Assembly: GCF_009674485.1 (NCBI RefSeq)
Contig: NZ_WKJJ01000004.1
Location: 301,076 to 365,075, forward strand
DNA length: 64,000 nucleotides
Direction: 5' to 3'
Source of the DNA: Pseudoduganella rivuli
GTDB lineage: Bacteria; Pseudomonadota; Gammaproteobacteria; Burkholderiales; Burkholderiaceae_D
Shown: one piece after another, positions 1 through 9,205 of the stretch
Numbering within the stretch: position 1 is the stretch's first letter
How the letters are laid out: each line of letters opens with the position of its first letter
The notes under the pieces: model-generated
Seen by the model: only the letters and a program-made list of their open reading frames with translations
Told to the model about the DNA's origin: nothing
Databases searched by the model: none
Position numbers and translations under genes: made by a program

Positions 1-938
1 GCGCCATCGGCCGCCAGATCGTGTTCATGGGCACGGGGCCGCTGCTGTACCTGGTGGCGGCGCAATACGTGAAAGCCGGTGCGCAGATCGCGGCGGTGCT
101 CGACACGTCGCCCTTCATGCGCCGCGTGGCGGCGTTGCCGAAATTGCTGGCGAGGCCAAACGTGCTGCGCAACGGCTTTGCGCTGGTGGCGAGCTTGAAG
201 AGGGCCGGCGTGCAGGTGTTGACGGGTATTATGCCGCTGGAAATCAAGGGCTCGCCGGAAACCGGCGTGCAGGGCGTGGTGATCCGCGACAACCGCGGCG
301 ATGAGCGCTCCTTCGAATGCGACGCGGTGGCGATGGGCTATCACCTGCGTCCGGAAACGCAGTTGGCCGACCTGGCGCGTTGCGCGTTCCGCTTCGACCA
401 CGAATCGCGCCAATGGCTGCCGGAAGTGGGCGAAGACGGCCGCACATCGGTGCCGGGCGTGTACCTGGCCGGTGACGGCATGAAAGTGCTGGGCGCGGAC
501 GGGGCGGAAATCGGCGGCAGGCTGGCGGCGCTGGCGGTGCTGAAGGATAGCAACTACCCCGTGGCGGAAGACGAATTATTTGCGCTGCGGGCGCGGCAGG
601 CCGGCATGGAGCGCTTCCGCCGGGGCCTGGTGCAAGCGTTCCCGTGGCCGGCCCAGCAAGCCGCGCAATTGCCCGATGAAGCCATTGTGTGCCGTTGCGA
701 AGCCATCACGGCGGGCGAACTGCGGCGCACCGTGTGCGACAAGGGCGCGCGGGAAGCCAACCGCGCCAAGGCGCTGTGCAGGGTCGGCATGGGGCGTTGC
801 CAGGGACGGTATTGTGGCCATGCGGGGGCGGAAGTGATTGCGCACGCCGCCGGCATGCCGCTGGAACAGGTAGGGCGCTTGCGCGGGCAGGCGCCGGTCA
901 AGCCGCTGCCGATCGCGGTACGGGAGGAACAGCAATGA
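1..938 (+). CDS. FAD oxidoreductase subunit with C-terminal BFD-like [2Fe-2S] domain (opine oxidase A / HcnB type), 5' truncated
   Basis: The frame is open to the left window edge (it reads AIGRQIVFMGTGP through base 1), so the N-terminus lies outside. The visible part has a pyridine-nucleotide-disulfide oxidoreductase fold: a GTGP dinucleotide-binding turn near the start and a GVYLAGDG FAD motif around base 460. At the C-terminus a BFD-like cluster domain has CRC (bases 690-698) followed by a CRVGMGRCQGRYC Cys set (about 774-816). This architecture is that of the A subunit of octopine/nopaline oxidase, HcnB and multi-subunit D-hydroxyproline dehydrogenases, which work with a DAO-type partner. 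That partner follows immediately, with overlapping ATGA at 935-938. The substrate cannot be told from sequence. A small 2Fe-2S subunit could lie upstream, outside the window. Confidence 0.85.
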   Translation, partial: AIGRQIVFMGTGPLLYLVAAQYVKAGAQIAAVLDTSPFMRRVAALPKLLARPNVLRNGFALVASLKRAGVQVLTGIMPLEIKGSPETGVQGVVIRDNRGDERSFECDAVAMGYHLRPETQLADLARCAFRFDHESRQWLPEVGEDGRTSVPGVYLAGDGMKVLGADGAEIGGRLAALAVLKDSNYPVAEDELFALRARQAGMERFRRGLVQAFPWPAQQAAQLPDEAIVCRCEAITAGELRRTVCDKGAREANRAKALCRVGMGRCQGRYCGHAGAEVIAHAAGMPLEQVGRLRGQAPVKPLPIAVREEQQ

Positions 939-2080
939 GTACCCAGCGGGCGGATGTCATCATCATCGGCGGCGGCATCATGGGCGCCGCCACGGCCTTC
1001 TTTTTGCGCAAGCGCGGCGTGTCCGTCATCCTGCTGGAGCGGGGCCTGATCGGGCAGCAAGCCAGCGGCGTGAACTTCGGCAATGTGCGCCGCCAGGGCC
1101 GCCACCTGGATCAAATGCCGCTCGCCAACCGGTCGCGCGAAATTTGGGGCAAGCTCAAGGAATTGATCGGCGATGATGCCGAATTCCTGTTAAGCGGCCA
1201 CCTGCGTGTCGGCTACCGGCCGGAACACGTGGGGCGCATGGAGCAGCACGTGCTGGACACTAATCCTTACGGCCTCGGCTTGCAGATGCTGAATGCGCAG
1301 GCCGTCCACAAGCGCTTCCCTTACCTTGGAAAGGATGTCATTGCGGGCAGCTATGCCCCCAACGATGGCCACGCCAATCCGCGCCTGGCCGCGCCCGCGT
1401 TTGGCCGTGCCGCCGTGCGGGAAGGTGCGCAAGTGTATGAAAACACCGACATCGTGCACGTCGAAAAGGAGTCCGAAGGCTTTCGCGTGACTGCGGCCGA
1501 TGGCCGCATTTTCCGTGCGCCGGTGGCGCTGGTAACGGCCGGCGCCTGGGCCAACCGCATCAGCACCAGCTTTGGCGAACCGGTGCCGGTCTTGCCGAAA
1601 GGGCCGCAGATGGCGGTGACCGAGCCGGTACCGTACGCGATCGCGCCGGTGATCGGCGTGGCGACCGACCAGATGGCGGAAGGGATTTATTTCCGCCAGG
1701 TGACCCGAGGCAATATCGTGTTTGGCGGCTGTGCCCGCGAAGAGGTCGACCTGGACCGGCGGCGCGCCTGCGTCAATCCGCGCAACACGCTGCATCAGTT
1801 CAGGGAGCTGCAGCGCGTGGTGCCGGCACTGAAAAACCTGAGCATTATCCGGGTCTGGAGCGGGATCGAGGGTTATACCGAGGATGACCGGCCCGTCATC
1901 GGGCCAAGTACGCGCGTGCCCGGCCTGTACTATGCGTTCGGCTTCAATGGCGAGGGCTTCCAGCTGGGGCCGGGCGTGGGCGACGTGATGGCGGAGCTGA
2001 TTCATACCGGCGCCACCAGCACGCCGATTGGCCAATACCACATCGGACGTTTCACCAGGCCGGCGAAAAGCGCAGCCTGA
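935..2080 (+). CDS. DAO-family FAD-dependent oxidoreductase (opine oxidase B / HcnC type)
   Basis: A 381-residue protein starting at ATG 935, which overlaps the stop of the preceding subunit; GGAGG at 923-927 is the ribosome site. The N-terminus has the FAD-binding pattern VIIIGGGIMGAATA followed by a glutamate at the end of the second strand (LLER). The C-terminal part contains the DAO-family GIEGYTEDDRPVIGP and FGFNGEGFQLGPGVG segments. Members oxidise the C-N bond of secondary or primary amino acids such as opines, glycine or D-hydroxyproline. Translational coupling to the BFD-domain subunit indicates a heterodimer. Electrons probably pass through the iron-sulfur cluster to the respiratory chain. 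The substrate is unknown; neighbours suggest an amino acid derivative. Confidence 0.85.
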   Translation: MSTQRADVIIIGGGIMGAATAFFLRKRGVSVILLERGLIGQQASGVNFGNVRRQGRHLDQMPLANRSREIWGKLKELIGDDAEFLLSGHLRVGYRPEHVGRMEQHVLDTNPYGLGLQMLNAQAVHKRFPYLGKDVIAGSYAPNDGHANPRLAAPAFGRAAVREGAQVYENTDIVHVEKESEGFRVTAADGRIFRAPVALVTAGAWANRISTSFGEPVPVLPKGPQMAVTEPVPYAIAPVIGVATDQMAEGIYFRQVTRGNIVFGGCAREEVDLDRRRACVNPRNTLHQFRELQRVVPALKNLSIIRVWSGIEGYTEDDRPVIGPSTRVPGLYYAFGFNGEGFQLGPGVGDVMAELIHTGATSTPIGQYHIGRFTRPAKSAA

Positions 2081-2114
2081 GCCCATGAACGTCTTATCGA
2101 ATAAGGAAGCAGTG

Positions 2115-2882
2115 ATGTCGAATATGCAGCAAGCGGCGGCCACGCAGTCCACACCGGCCCGTATTCCCACGTTCATCGACTTGCGGGCATTTGCACGGGA
2201 TTCGGCCCCGGGGCACCCATTGCCCGAGGTGGCCCGGGATGACGTTTTCCTGTCCAGCCGCCGGCTGCTGGACCTGGCGCTGGGTCCTGTCACGGTGGGT
2301 GTTATGTCGCTGCCCGCCGGCGGTGGTTTGGTGCCATGCCAGCCGGCCGATGAATTCATTATCGTCTGCGCGGGCAAGCTGACGCTGACCGTGGCGGAAC
2401 AGGGCCGCACGCTGGTGCTGGGGCCGAACAACAGCGCGGTGATCCAGCATGGCGCCGCCTTTTCGTGGTCGGCACAGGAGCCGGTATCGGTGATCTTCAT
2501 GCGCCATGGCGGCAGCCAGCCGGACGGGCGCGGCATCGTACCGGTGCGGGAGCATGCGCCGATGGCGCCATCGAATCCACCACTGGCCGAGTTGCTGCTG
2601 ACGCCGGCGCCAGCTTGCCGCAATCACACGGACCACCGTTCCACCGACGGCACATTCAGCTGTGGGATATGGGATTCGACGCCTTACCACCGGCGCGCCA
2701 TGCTTTACCGCCACCACGAGTTGATGTACCTGCTGGAAGGCAGCGTCACCTTCGTCGATGAGAGCGGCCGCAGCGGCACGTTCTCGAAAGGCGACATCTT
2801 CCTGGTCGAGCAAAATGCCCGGTGCAGCTGGGAAAGCCGAGACCGCGTGGCCAAGGTGTTCGCACTGTATCGTCCGGCCTGA
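2115..2882 (+). CDS. Bicupin domain protein, paralog 1
   Basis: A 255-residue protein with two cupin halves. I chose ATG 2115 because AAGGA at 2103-2107 is well spaced; an in-frame ATG at 2085 would add ten residues. The first half contains PADEFIIVCAGKLTLTV and the second HHELMYLLEGSVTFVDE, resembling the DUF861/(S)-ureidoglycine aminohydrolase-type cupins. It has no signal peptide, so it is probably cytoplasmic. A close paralog lies at 7536-8264; both share IDLR/VDLR near the N-terminus, FLSSRR, AAFSWSAQ and WDSTPYHRRAM. Its position directly after the oxidase subunits suggests a metal-dependent step, or a small-molecule sensor role, in the same catabolic route. The actual reaction is unknown. 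Confidence 0.75.
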   Translation: MSNMQQAAATQSTPARIPTFIDLRAFARDSAPGHPLPEVARDDVFLSSRRLLDLALGPVTVGVMSLPAGGGLVPCQPADEFIIVCAGKLTLTVAEQGRTLVLGPNNSAVIQHGAAFSWSAQEPVSVIFMRHGGSQPDGRGIVPVREHAPMAPSNPPLAELLLTPAPACRNHTDHRSTDGTFSCGIWDSTPYHRRAMLYRHHELMYLLEGSVTFVDESGRSGTFSKGDIFLVEQNARCSWESRDRVAKVFALYRPA

Positions 2883-2916
2883 TCCGGCCGTCCCGTAACC
2901 CACTTTCGTACACACC

Positions 2917-3993
2917 ATGGCAGTCTTTACCCCGGTCACCCTCGATGACCTTTCCGGCTGGATCACGCAGTTCGACCTTGGCAAGCCCCTGTCGGTCAGG
3001 GGTATTTCCGCCGGCATTGAAAACAGCAATGCCTTCCTGACGACGGACACAGGGGAATATGTGCTGACGGTCTTTGAAAAGCTGACGTTCGAACAGTTGC
3101 CGTTTTACCTGGAACTGATGCGCCACCTGGCCGGCCACGGCGTGCCGGCGCCCGCGCCGGTCGCCAACCGGCGCGGCGATATCCTGCATACGCTGAAGGG
3201 CAAGCCGTGCGCCATTGTGGCCAGGCTGGACGGCGCTTCGCAACTGGCGCCAACCGCCGTGCATTGCGCGGCGGTCGGCGCGATGCTGGCAAGGATGCAT
3301 GTGGCCGGCATGGACTTCGCGTCATACCAGTCCAACCCGCGTGGCCTGGACTGGTGGCGGGCCACCGCGCCGGAGGTGCTGCCTTATCTTCCGGCCGAAG
3401 CCCGGCAACTGTTGCGCGCGGAAATCGATACGCAGAAAGCGTTTGCCGCATCCGCCATTTGCCGCCAGTTGCCGCGCGGACCGGTGCACGCGGACCTGTT
3501 CCGCGACAACGTGATGTTTACCGGTGAACGCCTGACCGGCATCCTGGATTTTTATTTTGCTGGATGCGACGCCTGGCTGTTCGATGTCGCGGTGACGGTC
3601 AACGACTGGTGCATCGCCCACGATACCGGGGTGCTGGACACGACCCGCGTGCGCGCGCTGCTCGATGCCTACCATGCGGTGCGGCGCTTCACCCCGGCTG
3701 AAGCTGCGGCATGGCGGACGATGCTGCGGGCCGCCGCGCTGCGCTTCTGGCTGTCGCGGCTGTATGACTATCATTTGCCGCGCGCGGCGGCCATGCTGAC
3801 ACCGCATGACCCGGCGCATTTCGAACGCATCCTGCGCCAGCGCATTGCGCAGCCGGTGCCGGACCTGGTCCGCGGCGCCGCGGGGTGTCCACGGTTTGAA
3901 ACAAAGCATCCATCCATTGCCGAAGAACGAAACCTTCTGCCACCCGAGGGGAGGCAGACGGCAGAAAATACTTCGGGGGCAAGCCTACAATGA
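2917..3993 (+). CDS. thrB: Homoserine kinase-like protein (ThrB type II, APH/choline kinase fold)
   Basis: A 358-residue protein of the aminoglycoside phosphotransferase fold that proteobacteria use as homoserine kinase. It starts [16 protein letters not shown] with the [11 protein letters not shown] nucleotide-loop segment. The catalytic loop HADLFRDN is at residues 191-198 and the metal-binding GILDFYF follows. The usual enzyme (about 320 residues) would end near LVRGAA; this reading frame continues about 40 residues with no recognisable homology, so the C-terminus may be a drifted extension. It sits between a cupin and a transport protein rather than with homoserine dehydrogenase, and a threonine synthase lies downstream at 5834. 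Together they could convert homoserine to threonine, here probably in a catabolic setting. Phosphorylation of another hydroxy-amino acid is possible. Confidence 0.75.
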   Translation: MAVFTPVTLDDLSGWITQFDLGKPLSVRGISAGIENSNAFLTTDTGEYVLTVFEKLTFEQLPFYLELMRHLAGHGVPAPAPVANRRGDILHTLKGKPCAIVARLDGASQLAPTAVHCAAVGAMLARMHVAGMDFASYQSNPRGLDWWRATAPEVLPYLPAEARQLLRAEIDTQKAFAASAICRQLPRGPVHADLFRDNVMFTGERLTGILDFYFAGCDAWLFDVAVTVNDWCIAHDTGVLDTTRVRALLDAYHAVRRFTPAEAAAWRTMLRAAALRFWLSRLYDYHLPRAAAMLTPHDPAHFERILRQRIAQPVPDLVRGAAGCPRFETKHPSIAEERNLLPPEGRQTAENTSGASLQ

Positions 3994-4124
3994 AGCTGCA
4001 CGCCGCCGGGGTGGTGCCGCCTTTCCCGCATGCGCGGCAAGGCAGGCGGGGGAGCGCCGCGCCGGAAAACCATTGCAGTCAGCTTGCAACCATAAAATCC
4101 ATTCAGACTCTTGAGGAAACACCC

Positions 4125-5747
4125 ATGAGCAACAAAGAAACCAATATCATCCTGCCCCAGCATGCCGCCGTCAGTGATCTGATCGTCGATGATTTGAAGC
4201 GTGGCACGTCGCGCCGTGACGTCATGCGCACCTTGCTGGCCGGCGGTATGATGGCCGCCACTGCCGGTGGCTTGCTGACGCACGCCGGCGAAGCATTTGC
4301 CCAGACGCCGAAGAAGGGCGGCCGCATCCGTGTGGCGGTGGGCGCCAGTTCGACCGCCGATACGCTCGATCCTGCCAAGGGCGGCACCATTGCCGACTAC
4401 GTGCGCCACTACATGTTCTACAACGGCCTGACCACGATCGATACCAAGCTGGGGGCGCAAATGGAATTGGCCGAGTCCATGACCACCAAGGATGCGGTGA
4501 CGTGGACCGTGAAACTGCGCAAGGATATCCGCTTCCACGACGGCAAGCCGCTGACGCCGGCCGACGTGGTGTATACGCTGATGCGCCACAAAAATCCCGC
4601 CACAGCATCCAAGGTCAAGCCTGTGGCCGACGAAATTGTGGAAGTCAAAGCCACCGGCCCGAACGAGGTGCAGATCAAGCTGGCGTCGGCCAATGCCGAC
4701 TTGCCGCAACTGCTGGGGACGTCGAATTTCCTGATCGTCCGCGACGGCACGACGGATTTCACGACGGCCAACGGTACCGGCCCATACAAGTGCAAGGAAT
4801 TCCGTCCGGGTGTGCGTTCCATCAGCGTGCGCAACGAGAATTACTGGAAGCCGGGCAAACCTTATCTCGACGAAATCGAATACTTCGCCATTCCAGACGA
4901 AGCCGCGCGCGTCAATGCGCTGCTGTCGGGCGACGTTCACCTGATCAACGCCATCAATCCCCGCTCGGCGCCGACCGTGACGGCCGCCGGCGGCTATACG
5001 GTGTTCGAATCGAAGACCGGCCATTATACGGACTTGATCATGCGCGACAGCGTGGGCCCGGTGAAAAACCCGGACTTCGTCCTGGCGATGAAATACATGA
5101 TGGACCGCGAACAAATCCGCAAGGTGTCGATGCGCGGCTTCGCCAGCCTCGGCAACGACCAGCCGGTCCAGGCGCACCACAAGTATTATTTCTCCGGCTT
5201 GCCGCAGCGCGGCATGGACCTCGACAAGGCCAAATTCCACTTGCAGAAATCCGGCATGGCCGGCAGCACCTTGCCGCTGGTGGCGTCCACTGCGGCCACC
5301 GGTTCGGTCGATACCGCGCAAATCCTGCAATTGTCGGCGCAGAAGATCGGCCTGAACCTGGATATCAAGCGCATGCCGGCCGACGGCTACTGGTCGAACC
5401 ACTGGGCCAAGCACCCTATGTCGTTTGGCAATATCAATCCCCGCCCCACGACGGATTTGATGTTCACGCTGTTCTACAAGTCCAGCGCACCGCAGAACGT
5501 GTCGGGCTGGAAGAACGAGAAATTCGACCAGTTGCTGGAGCAGGCGCGCGGCGAAACCAATGACGCGAAACGCAAGCAAATGTACGCCGATATGCAAGTG
5601 ATGGTGCACGAGGGATGCGGCGTCGGCATCCCGATTTTCAACCACTCGCTGGATGGTTTTACGAACAAGCTGAAAGGCATCAGCTCGCATCCGGTAGGCG
5701 GCCTGATGGGTTACATGTTCGCTGAGAACATTTGGCTGGACGCCTGA
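4125..5747 (+). CDS. Tat-exported ABC transporter substrate-binding protein, family 5 (peptide/opine type)
   Basis: A 540-residue protein starting at ATG 4125, with GAGGA at 4113-4117. It has a long N-region, the twin-arginine motif SRRDVMR (residues 29-35), a hydrophobic stretch and a probable signal-peptidase cleavage near AFAQ (residue 59), so it is exported folded through Tat. The mature part is a SBP_bac_5 protein: DTLDPAKGG near the N-terminus, the YNGLTTID and FHDGKPLTPADVVYTL segments, and a C-terminal MHEGCGVGIPIFN stretch. No permease or ATPase genes accompany it here, so it must use membrane components encoded elsewhere. The position inside the oxidase/threonine gene run suggests that it binds the substrate of that pathway in the periplasm. 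Family 5 includes opine, peptide and nickel binders. Confidence 0.85.
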   Translation: MSNKETNIILPQHAAVSDLIVDDLKRGTSRRDVMRTLLAGGMMAATAGGLLTHAGEAFAQTPKKGGRIRVAVGASSTADTLDPAKGGTIADYVRHYMFYNGLTTIDTKLGAQMELAESMTTKDAVTWTVKLRKDIRFHDGKPLTPADVVYTLMRHKNPATASKVKPVADEIVEVKATGPNEVQIKLASANADLPQLLGTSNFLIVRDGTTDFTTANGTGPYKCKEFRPGVRSISVRNENYWKPGKPYLDEIEYFAIPDEAARVNALLSGDVHLINAINPRSAPTVTAAGGYTVFESKTGHYTDLIMRDSVGPVKNPDFVLAMKYMMDREQIRKVSMRGFASLGNDQPVQAHHKYYFSGLPQRGMDLDKAKFHLQKSGMAGSTLPLVASTAATGSVDTAQILQLSAQKIGLNLDIKRMPADGYWSNHWAKHPMSFGNINPRPTTDLMFTLFYKSSAPQNVSGWKNEKFDQLLEQARGETNDAKRKQMYADMQVMVHEGCGVGIPIFNHSLDGFTNKLKGISSHPVGGLMGYMFAENIWLDA

Positions 5748-5833
5748 TGGCATTGGGCCGGTACGGTGCAACACTTGCACGGTATCGGCCCTGCGCAATG
5801 AACTTCCATCCACGGACGACATTAGATAAAACC

Positions 5834-7294
5834 ATGCAATATGTTTCCACCCGCGGCCATTCGGCCGCGCAATCATTTTCCGAGATCCTGCTGGGCGGCC
5901 TCGCGCCCGATGGAGGCCTGTACCTGCCGGCCGAATATCCCAGGGTCAGCGGCGCCGAACTCGATGCGTGGCGCGCGCTCTCCTACGCGGACCTGGCGTT
6001 TGAAGTATTGAAGAAATTCGCGACCGACATCCCGGAAGCGGACTTGAAAGCGCTGGCGCGCAAGACCTACAGCGCCGGGGTGTACCGCAATGCGCGTGCA
6101 GGCGACGACACGGCGCGCATCACGCCTTTGCATGCACTGGAATTTGCCAATGGCGGCGAACTCATCTTGCAGGCGCTGTCGAACGGTCCCACGCTGGCGT
6201 TCAAGGACATTGCCATGCAATTGCTGGGCAACCTGTTCGAATATGCGCTGGCCAAACAGGATGCGGAACTGAATATCTTTGGCGCCACCTCCGGCGACAC
6301 GGGCAGCGCGGCGGAATATGCGATGCGCGGCAAGAAGGGGATCCGTGTCTTCATGCTGTCGCCGCACAGGAAGATGAGCGCGTTCCAGGCCGCGCAGATG
6401 TTCAGCTTGCAGGACCAGAATATTTACAACATTGCCGTCGAAGGCGTGTTCGATGATTGCCAGGATCTGGTGAAGGCGGTGTCGAATGACCTGGAATTCA
6501 AGGCGCGCCAGAAAATCGGCACGGTCAACTCGATCAACTGGGCGCGCGTGGTGGCGCAAGTGGTGTACTACTTCCGTGGCTACCTGGGAGCCACCACGGA
6601 CAACCATCAAAAAGTATCCTTCACTGTCCCATCGGGCAATTTCGGCAATATCTGCGCCGGCCATGTCGCGCGCATGATGGGACTGCCGATCGACAAGCTG
6701 GTGGTGGCCACCAATGAAAACGACGTGCTGGACGAATTTTTCCGCACCGGGGTCTACCGCGTCCGGCAATCCGCTGAAACCCACCACACGACCAGCCCCA
6801 GCATGGACATCAGCAAGGCGTCCAACTTCGAGCGTTTCATCTATGACTTGCTGGACCGCGACGCGGCGCGCGTGCGCGCGCTGTTCGAGAAAGTCCAGAC
6901 GCATGGCGGTTTCGACTTGTCGGGCGGGCCGGGCAGCGATGGCGACGAATTCCGCAGGGTGGCGCACTATGGCTTTGTTTCCGGAAAATCCGTGCATGCG
7001 GACCGTGTGGCCACCATTCGTGACATCCATGCGAAATATGGCGTCACCATCGATCCCCATACCGCCGATGGCGTGAAGGTGGCGCGTGAATACGTGGCGC
7101 CGGGCGTACCGATGATCGTGCTGGAGACGGCGTTGCCGGCGAAATTCAATGAAACCATCCGCGAAGCGCTGGGCCGCGACGCCGAACGCCCGGCGGGTTT
7201 CGAAAACATCGAGGCGCTGCCGCAGCGCTTCGACGTGATGCCGGCCGATGTTGGCCGGATGAAGGCGTACATCGCCGGACATACGGGCCTGTAA
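5834..7294 (+). CDS. thrC: Threonine synthase
   Basis: A 486-residue PLP enzyme of full family length. ATG 5834 gives the canonical N-terminus MQYVSTRG; the upstream in-frame extension to 5732 has no homology. NGPTLAFKDIAMQ carries the Schiff-base lysine (K124). GATSGDTGSAA and the SGNFGNICAG loop bind the phosphate and cofactor, and HHTTSPSMDIS matches the long-form (480-residue) bacterial ThrC. It converts O-phosphohomoserine to threonine. The unusual point is the setting: it follows a solute-binding protein and precedes cupin, hydroxyacid dehydrogenase, cyclodeaminase and dehydratase genes. It may therefore be a second, catabolic copy paired with the kinase at 2917. I cannot see from this window whether another thrC exists. 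Confidence 0.88.
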   Translation: MQYVSTRGHSAAQSFSEILLGGLAPDGGLYLPAEYPRVSGAELDAWRALSYADLAFEVLKKFATDIPEADLKALARKTYSAGVYRNARAGDDTARITPLHALEFANGGELILQALSNGPTLAFKDIAMQLLGNLFEYALAKQDAELNIFGATSGDTGSAAEYAMRGKKGIRVFMLSPHRKMSAFQAAQMFSLQDQNIYNIAVEGVFDDCQDLVKAVSNDLEFKARQKIGTVNSINWARVVAQVVYYFRGYLGATTDNHQKVSFTVPSGNFGNICAGHVARMMGLPIDKLVVATNENDVLDEFFRTGVYRVRQSAETHHTTSPSMDISKASNFERFIYDLLDRDAARVRALFEKVQTHGGFDLSGGPGSDGDEFRRVAHYGFVSGKSVHADRVATIRDIHAKYGVTIDPHTADGVKVAREYVAPGVPMIVLETALPAKFNETIREALGRDAERPAGFENIEALPQRFDVMPADVGRMKAYIAGHTGL

Positions 7295-7326
7295 CGCCTC
7301 CTGCCCCCAGAAGCTGGCGGGCCACC

Positions 7327-7353
7327 AGTCCCTGCCCACATGTGGCGGGGACT
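7327..7353. terminator. Hairpin after threonine synthase
   Basis: A 10-bp stem, AGTCCCTGCC paired with GGCGGGGACT (one G-U pair), encloses a 7-nt loop. It lies 33 bp after the thrC stop in the 241-bp gap before the second cupin. There is no U-tract on either strand, so it may be a weak terminator or a processing element. Nothing else recognisable is in this gap. Confidence 0.4.
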
Positions 7354-7535
7354 ATCCTGAACACTGCAGCAGGCTGTGCTGCGCAACGCCCTGAATTCCG
7401 CGCTTTCTGTGCGGCGGCACGGCGAAAACAGTGATTCTTCACTGGGGCTTCATGGTCTACTAAATGGCGAGGGGCGCTGTTGCTGTGCATGCACTGCGCG
7501 GCGTCATTGATTGTTCCAACCATGAAAGCATCACC

Positions 7536-8264
7536 ATGTCGAATGTACGTGTTCCATCTTTTGTCGACCTGCGCCAATTCGCGCAAGACCGTAGCCAGGG
7601 TATTCCCGTCACCGCCGAGGCCGGAGCAGACTGTTTCCTGTCCAGCCGCCGTGTGCTGGACTGGGCGCCCGGTCCGGTGACGGCGGGCGTGATCACGCTC
7701 GACGGTGGCAGTGGCGAGGTGTCGTCGCTGCCTGCCGATGAATTCATTATCGTCAACGAGGGCAGCGTGACCCTGTCGCAGCGTGGCGTCAGCCTGACCC
7801 TGGAAGCAAACCAGAGCGCGGTGATCCAGCAGGGCGCCGCGTTTTCGTGGTCGGCGCAAGGGCCGGTCTGCCTGATCTTCACGCGCTATAACCGCAGCCA
7901 GCCCGGCAACCGCGCCATCGTGCCGATCAAGGCCAACCCGCCACTGGAACCGACCGGCACGCCGCCTGCCGACCTGTTGCTGACGCCGGCGCCGGTATGC
8001 CGCAACTTTACGGATTACCGCTCGGCCGACGGCGAATTTGTCTGCGGCACCTGGGACTCGACGCCGTACCACCGCCGCGCCATGTTTTACCGCCACTATG
8101 AATTGATGTACCTGCTCGCCGGCAGCGTGACATTTGTCGACGAAGCGGGCCGTAGCGGCACGTTCACCAAGGACGATATCTTCCTGGTGGAGCAGACCGC
8201 GCAGTGCAGCTGGGAAAGCCGCGTCGACGTGGCGAAGGTCTACGTGATTTACCGCCCTGCGTAA
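7536..8264 (+). CDS. Bicupin domain protein, paralog 2
   Basis: A 242-residue paralog of the protein at 2115-2882. Both begin with MSN and a P-x-F-[IV]-D-L-R segment, and are nearly colinear throughout. The C-terminal halves are especially close (WDSTPYHRRAM, ELMYLL.GSVTFVDE.GRSGTF). ATG 7536 is chosen by alignment with the paralog; the upstream extension from 7464 is unconserved. The ribosome site is weak. It is the first gene of a second tight run (cupin, hydroxyacid dehydrogenase, cyclodeaminase, dehydratase) with gaps of 6-8 bp, so the four are probably one transcript. Two diverged copies in one cluster suggest related but different substrates, or a heteromer. The function is unassigned. 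Confidence 0.75.
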   Translation: MSNVRVPSFVDLRQFAQDRSQGIPVTAEAGADCFLSSRRVLDWAPGPVTAGVITLDGGSGEVSSLPADEFIIVNEGSVTLSQRGVSLTLEANQSAVIQQGAAFSWSAQGPVCLIFTRYNRSQPGNRAIVPIKANPPLEPTGTPPADLLLTPAPVCRNFTDYRSADGEFVCGTWDSTPYHRRAMFYRHYELMYLLAGSVTFVDEAGRSGTFTKDDIFLVEQTAQCSWESRVDVAKVYVIYRPA

Positions 8265-8270
8265 GCAACC

Positions 8271-9197
8271 ATGACCTTCGTCTACAAATCCGACCCGGTG
8301 CGCGGCGCCGTCTGGGCGGAACTGTTTGCACGCCGGATGCCGGAACTGCCGTTCCGCATCTGGCCCGACATTGGCGACCCGCGTGACGTGCGCTACCTGG
8401 CCGCATGGCAGCCGCCGGACGATCTGGCGGACCGCTTCCCGAACCTGGAAGTGCTGTTCTCGACCGGAGCCGGCACCGACCACTTCGACCTCGCCGCCAT
8501 CCCGCCATCGCTGCCGGTGGTGCGGATGGTGGAGTCCGGGATCATCGGGGGCATGGTCGAGTACGTGAGCATGGCCGTGCTGTCCCTTCACCGTGACTGG
8601 CAAACCTACCGCAACCAGCAGCGCGAGGGTCACTGGCAAACGCACCGTGTCTATCCGGCGTCGTCGCGCCGTATCGGCGTGCTGGGCCTGGGCGTGCTGG
8701 GACGCGCGGTGCTGGAACAGCTGTCCCGTTTCGGTTTTTCGTGCGCGGGCTGGAGCCGGTCGCCGCAACAGATCGACGGTGTCGAATGTTATGCCGGCGC
8801 GGACGATTTGCGCCCGTTTTTGGCCCGCACCGACATCCTGATCTGCCTGCTGCCGTTGACGGACAGTACCCGTGGCATCCTGTCGACACCGCTGTTCGAC
8901 CAGCTGCCGCGCGGCGCCACCGTGATCAACGTGGGCCGGGGCGGGCACCTGGTCCAGCAAGACTTGCTGCAGGCGCTCGATGCGGGGCAAATCGGCGGCG
9001 CCATCCTCGACGTATGCGAACCGGAACCGCTGCCGCCGGACCACCCGTTCTGGTCCCACCCAAAGGTGGTGTTGACGCCACATATCGCCAGCATGACGCA
9101 GCCGGAAACGGCGGTGGAGGCGATTGTCGACAATATTCGCCGCCACCAGGCGGGCTTATCCATGAACGGGTTGGTCGACCGGACCCGTGGCTATTAG
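8271..9197 (+). CDS. D-2-hydroxyacid dehydrogenase (GhrA-like, NAD(P)-dependent)
   Basis: A 308-residue protein starting 6 bp after the cupin stop. The Rossmann segment is [13 protein letters not shown]. The three catalytic positions of the family are present: Arg in NVGRGGHLV, Glu in DVCEPEPLP and His in LTPHIAS. The length and the short substrate domain fit glyoxylate/hydroxypyruvate reductase A-like enzymes, which reduce short 2-oxo acids to D-2-hydroxy acids. In this operon, a 2-oxo acid would be produced by the downstream dehydratase (2-oxobutyrate if the substrate is threonine). The true substrate is inferred, not shown. It is cytoplasmic with no signal peptide. Confidence 0.8.
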   Translation: MTFVYKSDPVRGAVWAELFARRMPELPFRIWPDIGDPRDVRYLAAWQPPDDLADRFPNLEVLFSTGAGTDHFDLAAIPPSLPVVRMVESGIIGGMVEYVSMAVLSLHRDWQTYRNQQREGHWQTHRVYPASSRRIGVLGLGVLGRAVLEQLSRFGFSCAGWSRSPQQIDGVECYAGADDLRPFLARTDILICLLPLTDSTRGILSTPLFDQLPRGATVINVGRGGHLVQQDLLQALDAGQIGGAILDVCEPEPLPPDHPFWSHPKVVLTPHIASMTQPETAVEAIVDNIRRHQAGLSMNGLVDRTRGY

Positions 9198-9205
9198 GAG
9201 ATCGT

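Noticed and set aside
1-2080. Hydrogen cyanide synthase (HcnBC)
   Set aside because: The two subunits resemble HcnB/HcnC, but HcnA is not visible and the downstream genes are amino acid catabolism. Opine or hydroxyproline oxidase relatives fit as well, so a cyanide call is not supported.
3771-5876. 701-codon open frame on the minus strand across the binding-protein gene
   Set aside because: It is antisense to a clear full-length SBP_bac_5 gene, and its translation is rich in His, Arg and Gln with no domain. This is a GC-rich mirror frame.
7146-9146. 666-codon minus-strand frame over the cupin and hydroxyacid dehydrogenase genes
   Set aside because: Same mirror-frame effect; the plus-strand genes have catalytic motifs and tight operon spacing.
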